From: Bin76 sp963665765 | GTDB lineage: Bacteria; Actinomycetota; Acidimicrobiia; Spongiisociales; ZC4RG35 | Assembly: GCA_963665765.1 (NCBI GenBank) | Contig: OY762464.1 | Coordinates: forward strand, 1,860,001 to 1,924,000 | DNA length: 64,000 nt | Direction of reading: 5' to 3' | Shown here: positions 51,298 through 60,863 of the stretch, piece after piece | How positions within the stretch are numbered: the first letter of the stretch is position 1 | Layout of the letters: every line of letters starts with the position of its first letter | Translations under genes and position numbers: made by a program | The notes under the pieces: generated by a model | Databases searched by the model: none | The model's input: the letters and a program-made list of their open reading frames with translations, nothing else | What the model was told of the DNA's origin: nothing

Positions 51298-51834
51298 ATG
51301 TCCGACGATTTCCGCGGCAAGATAGGCGCCCTCAGTGGTAAAGAGGTGGAAGCTTTTTTGGCATCCGATGCTCTGGCGCGATTTGCTTGCCTAAAGCCCG
51401 ATGGCGCCCCCTATGTGATTCCCCTGTGGTATCAGTGGGACGGCGAGGCTCTGTGGTTCGTAGGTAGACAACGGGCAAGGTGGTGCGATTTTGTCGCTAA
51501 TGATCCGAGAGTGTGCGTGGTGATCGACGCAGCCCACAGCCCTCCGGACGAGTCGGGCAAGTCGGCCGAGATTCCCAAGGTGTTTGTGGAAGGCCGCGCC
51601 GAGATAGCTGAAGAGCCCAATATCGGTGGCGAATGGGTCGGGGTCGCCGAGGAGATGTCATTGCGTTATTTGGGTCCCAACGGTCCCTCTTACCTGGTTC
51701 CCACTCTCCAACAGCCGCGCTGGCTGATCAAAGTGGTCCCCGAGAAGGTGCGCACCTGGCAAGGCGTGGCCTGGGCACGTCGCTATTGGGTGGAGGGAAC
51801 CGGAAGCCCCACCTACGAAGAGGTCAACACCTAA
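51298..51834 (+). CDS. Pyridoxamine 5'-phosphate oxidase-like (PPOX) flavin/F420-binding protein
   Basis: 178 residues, split beta-barrel fold. FLASDALARFACLKPDGAPY, VIPLWYQWDGEALWFV and ARWCDFVANDPRVCVVID are typical of the PPOX class that binds FMN or F420 and reduces small molecules. Downstream of it is a MITE-like element. Substrate unknown. Confidence 0.82.
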   Translation: MSDDFRGKIGALSGKEVEAFLASDALARFACLKPDGAPYVIPLWYQWDGEALWFVGRQRARWCDFVANDPRVCVVIDAAHSPPDESGKSAEIPKVFVEGRAEIAEEPNIGGEWVGVAEEMSLRYLGPNGPSYLVPTLQQPRWLIKVVPEKVRTWQGVAWARRYWVEGTGSPTYEEVNT

Positions 51835-51884
51835 ACCGATTCTTAGAAGTGTGCGCGGGTAGTTGTTCGGTTGGTGGGGGGCGG

Positions 51885-52145
51885 GTTCGCGAAACAAAAA
51901 CGGCGGCGGGGGGTTGTTTTTGTCGCAGGCCCGGGCGCATATTGAGGAGGTCGGACACCTCCCGGTCCTCTCCGACGTCGTCAGGACCGCACCGGAGGTC
52001 ATAAAAACTTTTCGGGAACGATGCTTCCCGCCACCAACCCGTGGCGGAGCGCGTCCCGATCCTGGTGGTGAGCGGCGGGGGAGGGGCCCGACGGGCGGAA
52101 AACGGGTCAGCCGAATTTCGCGGGATAGCGGCTGGTTTCGCGAAC
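51885..52145 (+). repeat. MITE-like dispersed element, copy B
   Basis: 261 bp bounded by a perfect 11-bp terminal inverted repeat, GTTCGCGAAAC (51885-51895) and GTTTCGCGAAC (52135-52145). The core (51957-51999) folds into a long hairpin: ACCTCC-CGGTCCT, 13-nt loop, AGGACCG, bulge CACC, GGAGGT. It matches copy A at 19805-20063 in order and spacing. No transposase is encoded and no clear target duplication is seen. It occupies most of the 459-bp gap between the PPOX gene and the aldolase; the remainder shows no gene. Confidence 0.75.
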
Positions 52146-52293
52146 TCACCGCCATAGACCCGCTCACCTGCTGGATCGCTTATCCCAATAATCGCAAACG
52201 GCTTGAATCGTTGTCGCATCATGCTGACGGGAGGTTCGAGCTGTCGGCGGAAAGGTCTAACCCACTGCTGGAATTCCCCCGGTTTGGTTTAGG

Positions 52294-53070
52294 TCAGTCC
52301 ACCACTGAAGGGTCGGGCAGGTGGGTCAGGACGGCATATTCGTAGGCGGCCAGGGCATTGGAGGGATGACCGATCTCGGTGGAGGCGGTGGCGGCGGCTT
52401 GGTCGGAGATGGGCCGGGCGTTTGGTGCTTTGATATGGACCTCCGCCACTCTTTCGGCCAAGAGAAGCCAGCCGATGGCCTCTTCGATCGACTGTCCCAC
52501 GGTCACCGGCCCATGGTTGCGCAGGAACACCAGCTTGGCTTCATCGAGCGCCGCGGCTATGTGTTTGCCGGTGTCGGCGTCGGACACCTGCACTTGCTCA
52601 CCCTCGAAGATCGCCTGGGACCGAAAGAAGGCGGTGGCCTCCTGGCAGATCATCCGGAAAGGTCGCACGTTGGCCGCCCAGGCCGTGGCATAGGGGGTGT
52701 GGGTGTGGGCCACGGAAACCGCCTCGGGGCGGGCCTCGTGAATCGGGCCGTGAATGTAATAGGCGGTCATGTTGATCGGACCCTCCCCCTCCAACACTTT
52801 GCCTCCGGGTCCCACCAGCACCAGGTCGGCCACCGTGGCCTGTCGGAAGGACACCCCATATCTCAGCAGCCAGAAGCAGTCGGTCCGCTCCGGGTCACGG
52901 GCGGTGATGTGACCGTCGCCCAACGACCCCCACCCGAACGCCCCGAACAGTCGGTAGGCCAGGGCCGTCTGGCGTCGGCGGTGGCGGCGAAGTTCCGCGG
53001 CGGTGTCGAAGACGGGTTCGGCGGTTGACTCGCCGGTTCCGCCGGCCCATATCGCCAGGTTTCTGTTCAT
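52294..53070 (-). CDS. Class II aldolase/adducin family protein
   Basis: 258 residues. The metal-binding His motifs of class II aldolases are present: GDGHITARDP, SVAHTHTPYA and LRNHGPVTVG. The family includes fuculose-phosphate aldolase and ribulose-phosphate epimerases, but these motifs also occur in decarboxylase-like members. It is divergent from the demethylation operon (142 bp), so may share its control region. Substrate unknown. Confidence 0.85.
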   Translation of the reverse strand: MNRNLAIWAGGTGESTAEPVFDTAAELRRHRRRQTALAYRLFGAFGWGSLGDGHITARDPERTDCFWLLRYGVSFRQATVADLVLVGPGGKVLEGEGPINMTAYYIHGPIHEARPEAVSVAHTHTPYATAWAANVRPFRMICQEATAFFRSQAIFEGEQVQVSDADTGKHIAAALDEAKLVFLRNHGPVTVGQSIEEAIGWLLLAERVAEVHIKAPNARPISDQAAATASTEIGHPSNALAAYEYAVLTHLPDPSVVD

Positions 53071-53161
53071 GGTGCGATCCCGGGGTTCAGAAAGGGGTCG
53101 TTCGTCCGATGAGATTGGGTAGCAAGGAATTCTAGACCCCCATGGCCAACCGGGCCTTGCT

Positions 53162-53174
53162 GAGATATAATCTC
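53162..53174. promoter_or_regulatory. TATAAT -10 element within a palindromic operator
   Basis: GAGAT-ATA-ATCTC is a perfect palindrome that contains TATAAT (53166-53171), 41 bp before the start of the demethylation operon. No good -35 is seen at 17 bp. A bound repressor would block the -10 region. Confidence 0.55.
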
Positions 53175-53211
53175 GCGGGTAGAACAGCGAGAATCACGGA
53201 GGCCGCGGGCA

Positions 53212-55626
53212 ATGAGAGAAGAGGCGCGCTGTGTGATCGTGGGCGGGGGCGCCATGGGAGTGGGATTGCTCTATCACTTGGCCCATGAGGGTTGGACAGA
53301 CACCGTGCTGGTGGAAAAGGACGAACTGGCCTCGGGCTCCACTTGGCACGCCGCCGGTTTGATCCCTCATTTCATCGGCAGTCTCAACATGGCGAAAGTC
53401 CATTCCTATGGAGTCGAGCTGTACAAGCGGCTGGAAGAAGAGACCGGGATGCACAGCGGGTGGCACAGTTGCGGGGCGGTGCGTTTGGCCACCAATGTCA
53501 ACGAGGCCGACTGGTTCCGCTATGTCCACGGAGTATTGGAATTGGTGGGAGTGGAGTCGCATCTGGTGGGACCCGCGGAAATCCGTCGGCTCCATCCGCT
53601 GATCGACACCGAGGGAGTAGTGTTGGGCTTGCACACCCCCGATGACGGATGGACCGATCCTTCTTCGGCCACCAACGCCATGGCGGCGGGGGCTCGCCAA
53701 TTGGGCGCCCGGATCGTTCGGCGCAACCGGGTGATCGATATGAATCGGCTCCCCGATGGGCGCTTTGAGACCATCACTGAAAAGGGACGCATCGTCTCCG
53801 AACACGTGGTGAACGCCGCCGGTCACTTCGGGCCGCAGTTGGCGGCCATGGTGGGTCTGGAGACGCCCATCGTCTCGGTCATTCATCATTACATCGTCAC
53901 CGAGGCCATCCCGGCGGTGGCCGCCCTGGACCGGGAATTGCCGGTGCTGCGGGATCCGCGAGCATCCTGCTATTACCGACAGGAGCACGATGGGATTCTG
54001 ATCGGGCCCTATGAAACGGAGGGGGCCCAGACCTACGGGCTGGAGGGCATCGATTGGGACCTCACCTTCCATCTCCTCCCCCCCGATGTTGAAAAGTTGC
54101 TCCCGTGGCTGGATCTGGCTGCTCGTCGCATCCCGGCTTTCTCGGAGGCCGGGATCAAACAGGTGGTGTGCGGTCCGATCACCCACACCCCCGACTCGGG
54201 ATATCTGATGGGCCCCGCTCCCGGAATGCGCAACTACTGGATGTGTGTGGGTTCTTCGATCGGCATCTGCCAGGGACCGGGGGCCGGCAAGTACCTGGCG
54301 CAGTGGATGGTTCATGGCCAGACCGAAATCAATGTCGCCGAAATGGATCCCCGCCGTTTCGGACCTTATGCCCCCGGGGAATACACCCGGGTCAAGTCGA
54401 TCGACGAGTATCACGAGATGTACCAGGTGCGGATGCCGGGGGAATACCGGCAGGCGGGGCGTCCGATGAAGCGCACTCCCCTCTATGACACCCTGGCCGA
54501 AAAGGGCGCCCAGTTCCAGGAGATTTACGGATGGGAGCGGGCTCGCTATTTCTCTTCGGACGGCGCCCCCGAAGAGTATGCCTTCCGGCGCTCCTCGGCT
54601 TTCGGGCCGGTGGGCGAGGAAGTGGCGGGAGTTCGAAACCGGGTGGGCGTGGCCGACCTGACGGCCTTCACCAAGCTGGAAGTGACCGGCCGCGATGCGG
54701 CGGCCCTGTTGGATCGGTTGGCGGCCAACCGCCTGCCGGCCCGGCCGGGCGGTATCCGGCTGGCTCACCTGCTCACCACCCTGGGGGGCATCGAAGGGGA
54801 GGTGACCATCACCCGGCTGGGCGACGATCGTTTCTATCTCAACTCTTCGATAATGGCCGAACAGCATGATCAGGACTGGCTCCGCCATCATGTGTTGCCC
54901 GGTGAGCAGGTGACGGTCACCGATCTCACCAACCAAACCGGCATCCTGGCGGTCACCGGTCCCCGATCCCGGGAACTCCTCCGGCAGCTCACCGGCGCCG
55001 ACCTCACCACGCCCGGCTTCCCCTGGCTCACCGGACAAGAGATCGAGGTGGCCGGTGTTTCCTGTCTGGCGCTGCGAGTCAGCTATGTGGGGGAACTGGG
55101 CTGGGAATTGCACCATCGGATCGAAGAGATGCCCGGGCTGTACGCCGCGATATGGGAAGCCGGGAAGGGATTGGGTTTGACCGACTTCGGCGCCTACGCC
55201 ATGAACGTCATGCGGATTGAAAAGGCCTACAAGGCTCATGGATTCGAGCTCACCACCGAGATCACCCCGGTGGAGGCCGACATCGAACGCTTCGTCGATT
55301 ACCGAAAGGACTTCCAAGGCAAAGCCGCCACTCTGGAGCGGCGCAACGGCGAGTTGGCCTGGGTATTGGTGTACGGGGAGATGGATGCCGTGGATGCTGA
55401 CTGCCGGGGCAACGAGCCGGTCTACGGCGAGGGGAACATGATGGGTCTCACCACCTCGGGCGCCTATGGTTATTCGGTGGGAAAGAGCCTGTTTTTCGCC
55501 TATGTTCATCCCGATTACCGAACGCCGGGATCCGAATTCGAGATTCGGGTTATGGAGGAGCGTCGCCGGGCCCGGGTACTGTCCGGTCCGGCCTGGGATC
55601 CTCGTTCTGAAAGGTTGCGTGTGTAA
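53212..55626 (+). CDS. Dimethylglycine/sarcosine dehydrogenase-like flavoprotein with GcvT domain (1)
   Basis: 804 residues. N-terminal FAD domain with GGGAMGVG (11-18) and STWHAAG, where His 46 matches the residue that carries FAD covalently in dimethylglycine dehydrogenases. The C-terminal half is a GcvT-like folate-binding aminomethyltransferase (LRVSYVGELGWELHH, YAMNVMRIEKAYKAHG). Such enzymes remove an N-methyl group as 5,10-methylene-THF. CGGAGG lies 10 nt before the ATG. It overlaps mttB by 1 nt. Sarcosine or dimethylglycine is the likely type of substrate, by family. Confidence 0.88.
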   Translation: MREEARCVIVGGGAMGVGLLYHLAHEGWTDTVLVEKDELASGSTWHAAGLIPHFIGSLNMAKVHSYGVELYKRLEEETGMHSGWHSCGAVRLATNVNEADWFRYVHGVLELVGVESHLVGPAEIRRLHPLIDTEGVVLGLHTPDDGWTDPSSATNAMAAGARQLGARIVRRNRVIDMNRLPDGRFETITEKGRIVSEHVVNAAGHFGPQLAAMVGLETPIVSVIHHYIVTEAIPAVAALDRELPVLRDPRASCYYRQEHDGILIGPYETEGAQTYGLEGIDWDLTFHLLPPDVEKLLPWLDLAARRIPAFSEAGIKQVVCGPITHTPDSGYLMGPAPGMRNYWMCVGSSIGICQGPGAGKYLAQWMVHGQTEINVAEMDPRRFGPYAPGEYTRVKSIDEYHEMYQVRMPGEYRQAGRPMKRTPLYDTLAEKGAQFQEIYGWERARYFSSDGAPEEYAFRRSSAFGPVGEEVAGVRNRVGVADLTAFTKLEVTGRDAAALLDRLAANRLPARPGGIRLAHLLTTLGGIEGEVTITRLGDDRFYLNSSIMAEQHDQDWLRHHVLPGEQVTVTDLTNQTGILAVTGPRSRELLRQLTGADLTTPGFPWLTGQEIEVAGVSCLALRVSYVGELGWELHHRIEEMPGLYAAIWEAGKGLGLTDFGAYAMNVMRIEKAYKAHGFELTTEITPVEADIERFVDYRKDFQGKAATLERRNGELAWVLVYGEMDAVDADCRGNEPVYGEGNMMGLTTSGAYGYSVGKSLFFAYVHPDYRTPGSEFEIRVMEERRRARVLSGPAWDPRSERLRV

Positions 55627-57176
55627 TGGCCAGACGAACTCGCCGATCAGGGGGGAGAGCGGCCCGGGTGGCGGCTCGCGCCGCGGGGCTCAAGAAGGTC
55701 GACCGTCCGGTGAGGCCCGGTCAGCAGGGCGGTGCCTACCGTCCGCTGTCGGAATCGGACATGGAGAGCATCTACCAGGCGGCTCTCAGTCTTCTGGAAG
55801 AGGTGGGCATGGGCAATCCGATCCCCGAATTCATCGAGGTGGTGGTGAAGTCGGGTGGTTGGGTGGACGAGGTCGGACGGCTTCGCTTCCCGCAGTCTTT
55901 GGTGAAGCAAGCCATCGACATGGCTGCCAAGTCATGGGTATGGCACGGTCTCGATGAGAGTCGTTCCATAGAACTGTCCGAAAAGAAAGTCCACTTTGGA
56001 ACGGCGGGGGCGGCGGTTTTGATGTTTGACCATCTCACCCAGTCCTACCGGCCTTCCACCACCCAGGATCTCTACGACCTTTCCCGCTTGGTGGACACCC
56101 TCGAACATATCCACTTCTATGTGCGCTCGGTGGTCCCCCGCGAGGTGGACGGCGCCCGTGAACTGGATATCAACACCGCTTACGCCACCATGATGGGAAC
56201 CACCAAGCCGGTCGGAACTTCTTTTTTTCAGGCTGACCATGTCTATGAGGTGGTGGAGATGTGCGATATGGTGCTGGGAGGAACCGGGGAGTTCCGCAAG
56301 CGCCCGTTCATTGTGGCCAACAGCACCTTTGTGGTCCCACCTCTGCGGTTCGCCAAAGAGACCGCCGAAGGAATGGTGGCGCAGGTCCGAACCGGAATGC
56401 CCATCAACCTGCTGTCCGCCGGTCAGGCCGGGGCCACTTCCCCGGCCACTCTCGCCGGATCCTTGGTGCAGGCTTTGGCCGAATGCCTGTCCGCCCTCAC
56501 CTGCGTCAACCTGTTGTCTCCCGGACACCCCTGCGTGATGGGTATGTGGCCGTTCGTTTCCGACCTGCGCACCGGGGCGATGAGCGGGGGCAGTGGGGAG
56601 GAGGCGGTGCTGGCCGCCGGGGGGGCGCAAGTCGTCAATTGGATGGGGCTTCCGTCGGGGGTGCCGGCCGGAATGACCGACTCCAAGCTGATTGACGGCC
56701 AGGCCGGGCACGAGAAAGGTCTCACGGTGGCCCTGGCCGCTTTGGCCGGTTCCAACCTGCTCTACGAGTCGGCGGGGATGATGGCCTCCATTCTGGGGTG
56801 TTCGCTGGAGATGATGGTGATCGACAACGACCTGCTGGGAGCGGTCAATCGCACGATACGCGGCATAGAAGTCGATGCGGACAGCCTGGCCACCCAAGTC
56901 ATCAAAGACGTGGTTTCCGGTGAGGGGCATTTTCTGGGACACGAACAGACGTTGCGGGTTATGCAACGGGAATACCTCTATCCGCAGGTCGGCGACCGGC
57001 TCAGTCCCGACGATTGGAAGGACGCCGGAGGGCTTTCGGCCTCCGATCGCGCCCACGCCTATGTAATAGAGACCCTGGCCGGCCATTTTCCCGATCATGT
57101 CTCCCCGCAGACAGACGCCCAAATACGCGCCCGCTTCCCCATCCGTCTCCCCATCGAATCGGTGAGGGGCGGGTGA
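55626..57176 (+). CDS. Trimethylamine methyltransferase (MttB)-like, non-pyrrolysine
   Basis: 516 residues with a basic N-terminus and the MttB barrel: TTKPVGTSFFQADHV, GHPCVMGMWPF and MTDSKLIDGQAGHEKG. There is no in-frame TAG, so it belongs to the non-pyrrolysine branch that includes glycine betaine methyltransferases. The last motif surrounds the position where Pyl sits in true MttB. It should move a methyl group from a quaternary amine to a corrinoid protein, but no corrinoid protein is in the window. Coupled by overlap to flavoproteins on both sides. Confidence 0.88.
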   Translation: MARRTRRSGGRAARVAARAAGLKKVDRPVRPGQQGGAYRPLSESDMESIYQAALSLLEEVGMGNPIPEFIEVVVKSGGWVDEVGRLRFPQSLVKQAIDMAAKSWVWHGLDESRSIELSEKKVHFGTAGAAVLMFDHLTQSYRPSTTQDLYDLSRLVDTLEHIHFYVRSVVPREVDGARELDINTAYATMMGTTKPVGTSFFQADHVYEVVEMCDMVLGGTGEFRKRPFIVANSTFVVPPLRFAKETAEGMVAQVRTGMPINLLSAGQAGATSPATLAGSLVQALAECLSALTCVNLLSPGHPCVMGMWPFVSDLRTGAMSGGSGEEAVLAAGGAQVVNWMGLPSGVPAGMTDSKLIDGQAGHEKGLTVALAALAGSNLLYESAGMMASILGCSLEMMVIDNDLLGAVNRTIRGIEVDADSLATQVIKDVVSGEGHFLGHEQTLRVMQREYLYPQVGDRLSPDDWKDAGGLSASDRAHAYVIETLAGHFPDHVSPQTDAQIRARFPIRLPIESVRGG

Positions 57177-59638
57177 TCGCCGACCCGGAGCCGAAGGTGG
57201 CCGCCCGGAAACTGCCCGATCGGGCCCAGGTAGTGGTGGTGGGCGGGGGGATCGTGGGGTGCAGCGTTGCCTATCACCTGGCCCGACGGGGAGTCACCGA
57301 TGTATTGCTCCTGGAGCAGGGGAAGCTGACCGGAGGAACCACCTGGCATGCGGCCGGGCTGGTCAGCCAACTCAAGTCGTCCCACAGTCTCACCCGCTTG
57401 GCCACCTATTCGGCTCGGCTGTTCGAAGAATTGGAGGCCGAGACCGGGCAGGCCACCGGATACCGGGCGGTGGGCTCCATCTCGGTGGCCTCCGACGAGG
57501 AGAGATGGGAGGAGATCATGCGGGGTCTGTCCATGGCGCGGACCGTGGGAGTGGAGATGCGGCAGATGGACTTCGACGAGTTGCGGGAAAAGTGGCCCCT
57601 GGTCCGAATCGATGATCTGGTGGGAGCGGCCTGGATTCCTCACGATGGGCAGACCAGTCCGGTGGACACCACCATGTCGCTTGCCAAAGGCGCCAAAGAT
57701 CGGGGGGTGACGATTCGGGAAGAAGTGGCGGTGACCACGCTGGTGGTGGAGAACGAACGGGTGGTGGGAGTGGAGACCGAACAGGGGTATGTGGAGTGCG
57801 AGACGGTGGTGCTGGCGGCGGGGATCTGGACCCGCCAGTTGGCCGCCACCGCCGGGGTGCGGGTTCCCCTGCAGGCCTGCGAACATTTTTACCTGGTGAC
57901 CGAGCCGCTGGACGGCGTGCCCCCGGGGATGCCCACCCTGCGCGATCCCACCAACTACACCTATTTCAAGGAGGAGACCGGAAAGATCATGGCCGGTTTC
58001 TTCGAACCCCGCGGCAAGGTCTGGAAGCTTCGGGGAATTCCCCGCGACTTCAGCTTCGAGAAACTGGCGGAGGACTGGGAGCATGTCGGGCCGATCTTCG
58101 AACGCTCCATCCACCGGGTTCCTGCCCTGGGTGAGGTGGGGATACAACTATTTTTCAACGGGCCGGAGGCTTTCACTCCCGATGGCGTCTACTACCTGGG
58201 AGAGTCGCCCGAGGTGGATCGGTGTTTTGTGGCGGCCGGATTCAACTCGGTGGGCATTCAGTCAGCGGGCGGGGTGGGGTGGGTGCTGGCCGATTGGATC
58301 ATCAACGGCTATCCCCCCTGCGACCTGTGGCCGGTGGACATTCGCCGAGCCCAGCCCCATCAAACCGAATTGGGGTTTCTTCGGGAACGCATCTCGGAGA
58401 GTCTCGGTCTGCTGTATGCCATGCACTGGCCGTTCTATCAGTATGAGAGCGCCCGGGACGTCAAGCGTTCGCCGCTCCATGATCGGATGGACGAGGCCGG
58501 GGCGGTGTTCGGGGAGATGTCGGGGTGGGAGAGGCCCAACTGGTTCGCCACCGATGGTATGGAGCGCCGCTACGAGTATTCCTACGGGAAGCAGAACTGG
58601 TGGGAGGCGTCCGGCGAGGAATGTCGGGCGGTGCGCCGGGCCGTGGGGCTATTCGACCAGACTTCTTTTGTCAAGTACCAGGTGGAGGGTCCCGACGCGG
58701 CCCGGCTGCTCGGCTGGGTCTCCGCCGGTCGGGTCCCCGGTCCCATCGGCAAGGTGGTGTACACCCAGTGGCTCAACTCCCGAGGCGGGATAGAGGCCGA
58801 TCTAACGGTGACTCGTCTTGCCGAAGATCGGTTTTTGGTGGTGTCGGGTTCGGGAGCGCCCATCCGGGACTGGGCGCATCTGCGCCGGGCGGCCCGCGGT
58901 CACGATGTGAAGATCCGGGACATCACCTCTTCTTTGATCACTTTGGGGGTGATGGGTCCCCGGTCAAGGGAATTATTGTCGGCTGTGTCGGACGCCGATC
59001 TCGGTGATGAGGCGTTTCCGTTTGGCGCCGCGCAGGAAATCAACGTGTCCGGGCATCGGGTGCTGGCCATGCGGGTCAGTTATGTGGGCGAACTCGGCTG
59101 GGAGTTGTATGTCCCGGCCGCGGAGGCGGTGTCGTTCCACGATGCGGTGGTCGCCGAGGGCGCCGGTCATGGGTTGCGCCACGCCGGCTATCACGCCATG
59201 AACTCCCTCCGGCTGGAGGGTGGCTATCGCCACTGGGGACACGACATAACCGACGAGGACACCCCGCTCGAGGCCGGTTTGGGCTTCGCGGTGGATTGGG
59301 ACAAGCCGGGCGGGTTCTGCGGTCGGGAGGCGCTTTTGTCCCAGAGAGGTCGGACTCCCACCAAACGGCTCGTCCAGTTTCGCCTGGAGGACCCCGACCG
59401 GTTGCTCTATCACGACGAGCCCATCTTCCGCAACGGCGAGCTTTCGGGTCGCACCACCTCCGGCATGTGGAGCTACGTCGAGGAGCGGTGTTTGGCCATG
59501 GGCTACCTGGTGCATCCCGACGGCATCGATAAAGCCTGGCTCGAGGCGGGCGAATATCAGATCGAGGTGGCCGGGGAACGCCTTCCCGCCACCGCCTCGC
59601 TGCGTTCCTTCTACGCTCCCCGCACCCGGAGCGGGTAG
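57173..59638 (+). CDS. Dimethylglycine/sarcosine dehydrogenase-like flavoprotein with GcvT domain (2)
   Basis: 821 residues starting at GTG 57173, which overlaps the mttB stop by 4 nt. FAD motif GGGIVG (24-29) and GTTWHAAG with His 59. The C-terminal GcvT-like domain is complete (RVSYVGELGWELY, YHAMNSLRLEGGYRHWG, FCGREALL). It is a paralogue of the first flavoprotein rather than a copy. The two may act in succession on differently methylated glycines. Confidence 0.88.
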   Translation: MIADPEPKVAARKLPDRAQVVVVGGGIVGCSVAYHLARRGVTDVLLLEQGKLTGGTTWHAAGLVSQLKSSHSLTRLATYSARLFEELEAETGQATGYRAVGSISVASDEERWEEIMRGLSMARTVGVEMRQMDFDELREKWPLVRIDDLVGAAWIPHDGQTSPVDTTMSLAKGAKDRGVTIREEVAVTTLVVENERVVGVETEQGYVECETVVLAAGIWTRQLAATAGVRVPLQACEHFYLVTEPLDGVPPGMPTLRDPTNYTYFKEETGKIMAGFFEPRGKVWKLRGIPRDFSFEKLAEDWEHVGPIFERSIHRVPALGEVGIQLFFNGPEAFTPDGVYYLGESPEVDRCFVAAGFNSVGIQSAGGVGWVLADWIINGYPPCDLWPVDIRRAQPHQTELGFLRERISESLGLLYAMHWPFYQYESARDVKRSPLHDRMDEAGAVFGEMSGWERPNWFATDGMERRYEYSYGKQNWWEASGEECRAVRRAVGLFDQTSFVKYQVEGPDAARLLGWVSAGRVPGPIGKVVYTQWLNSRGGIEADLTVTRLAEDRFLVVSGSGAPIRDWAHLRRAARGHDVKIRDITSSLITLGVMGPRSRELLSAVSDADLGDEAFPFGAAQEINVSGHRVLAMRVSYVGELGWELYVPAAEAVSFHDAVVAEGAGHGLRHAGYHAMNSLRLEGGYRHWGHDITDEDTPLEAGLGFAVDWDKPGGFCGREALLSQRGRTPTKRLVQFRLEDPDRLLYHDEPIFRNGELSGRTTSGMWSYVEERCLAMGYLVHPDGIDKAWLEAGEYQIEVAGERLPATASLRSFYAPRTRSG

Positions 59639-59679
59639 CACTCTTTTTGGTGTCCGATCCTTCCCCAACGGTGAGACCG

Positions 59680-60690
59680 ATGATGCCCGCCGCGCTGATG
59701 CGCCGGGTGGTTTCCGACCGGGGAGACCGGTTGGTGGAAATGGGGGAGATGCCCCGTCCCGAGCCGAGCGGACCTCACGACGTGGTGGTCCGCATCAGTG
59801 GGGCGGGGGTATGCCGAACCGAGCTTCATATTCTCGGCGGTGAGATCCCGGTGGAGCTTCCTCATGTGCCGGGCCACGAAAACGCCGGTTTCGTGCAGGC
59901 GGTGGGTGAAGAGGTGAGTCGGGTGGCGGTGGGCGATCCGGTGCTTTGCTACCCCTTTGTCTCGGATGGTTTGAGCAATGCCGAGCGAGACGGTCTCGAC
60001 CAGTGGGCGCCGGGGCGCATCACCCCCGGCATCAATTCGCCGGGTGGTTTTGCCGCCTATCTGCTTTCCCACGAACGAGCCATGGTCAAGTTGCCCGAGG
60101 GAGTCGATCCCACTGATCTGGCGCCTCTCACCGACGCGGGGCTGGCCGCTTATCGAGCCTGCACCAAGCCCGATCTCCATCCCGGCGATCGGGTGGTGCT
60201 GTTTGGGGTGGGGGGACTGGGGCATCTGGCCATCCAGATACTTTCGGCCATTTCCCCGGCGGAAGTGGTGGCGGTGGATGTCCGGTCGGAAGCTCGGGCG
60301 CTGGCCACGGAATGCGGCGCGGCGGCCGCCTTGCGGCCCGAGGAGCTCCGTTCTTATCCGGGTGACCGCCGGCCGGCCGCGGTGTTGGATTTTGTCGGTT
60401 CCGATGAGACTGCCGCCGCCGGGATCGGCCTGTTGGGATTCGGGGGGCATTATGTGGCGGTGGGAGTGGGAGGGGCGGTGAAAGTGCCGATCTTCGACCT
60501 GGTGGGGAGCGAAAAAAAGATTGAGGGTGTATATGTGGGCAGCTATCGCGACCTGACTGAAGTCACCGCCCTGGCTCTTTCCGGCCAGGTGATCACCCGG
60601 GTTACGAGGTACCCCTTGGAAGAGGCCGACCAGGCTCTGCGCGATCTGGCTTCGGGACAAATCCTGGGTCGGGCTGTTTTGGTTCCTTGA
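59680..60690 (+). CDS. Zinc-type medium-chain dehydrogenase/reductase
   Basis: 336 residues. Catalytic zinc ligands can be seen (GAGVCRTELH and PGHENAGFV) and the NAD(P) fold has GVGGLGHLAIQ. The usual four-Cys structural zinc lobe is missing; the region reads CYPFVSDGLSNAERDG. ATG at 59680 is preferred by comparison with the family N-terminus; GTG or TTG codons at 59650/59647 are alternatives. It lies 42 nt after the flavoprotein, in the same direction. An aldehyde or alcohol from demethylation may be its substrate; this is inference. Confidence 0.85.
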   Translation: MMPAALMRRVVSDRGDRLVEMGEMPRPEPSGPHDVVVRISGAGVCRTELHILGGEIPVELPHVPGHENAGFVQAVGEEVSRVAVGDPVLCYPFVSDGLSNAERDGLDQWAPGRITPGINSPGGFAAYLLSHERAMVKLPEGVDPTDLAPLTDAGLAAYRACTKPDLHPGDRVVLFGVGGLGHLAIQILSAISPAEVVAVDVRSEARALATECGAAAALRPEELRSYPGDRRPAAVLDFVGSDETAAAGIGLLGFGGHYVAVGVGGAVKVPIFDLVGSEKKIEGVYVGSYRDLTEVTALALSGQVITRVTRYPLEEADQALRDLASGQILGRAVLVP

Positions 60691-60728
60691 CAGCGCCCAT
60701 CAGGGGAGAGCTATTCGGAGGCGGGTCG

Positions 60729-60863
60729 ATGTTCAAGGTTGGTCTCGCTCTGCCCGGTGTGGTGGGCGATTTGACCATCACCGGATCGGCGCGACCTGGA
60801 AAACGTCGTCGGCGGTTAGGAGGTACATCTCCCCGGAGGTGTCGATGCCGAAGGAATACATCC
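60729..60863 (+). pseudogene. Truncated 5' end of an unknown gene
   Basis: GGAGG at 60717-60721 is followed by an ATG at 60729 and the peptide MFKVGLALPGVVGDLTITG. The rest is antisense to the neighbouring pseudogene and is arginine-rich. It looks like the start of a lost gene joined to other sequence. The end given is approximate. Confidence 0.3.

Noticed and set aside
55626..57176. Pyrrolysine (UAG) in the MttB-like gene
   Set aside because: The frame is open with no internal TAG at or near the MTDSKLIDGQAGHEK region, so it is the non-pyrrolysine type.
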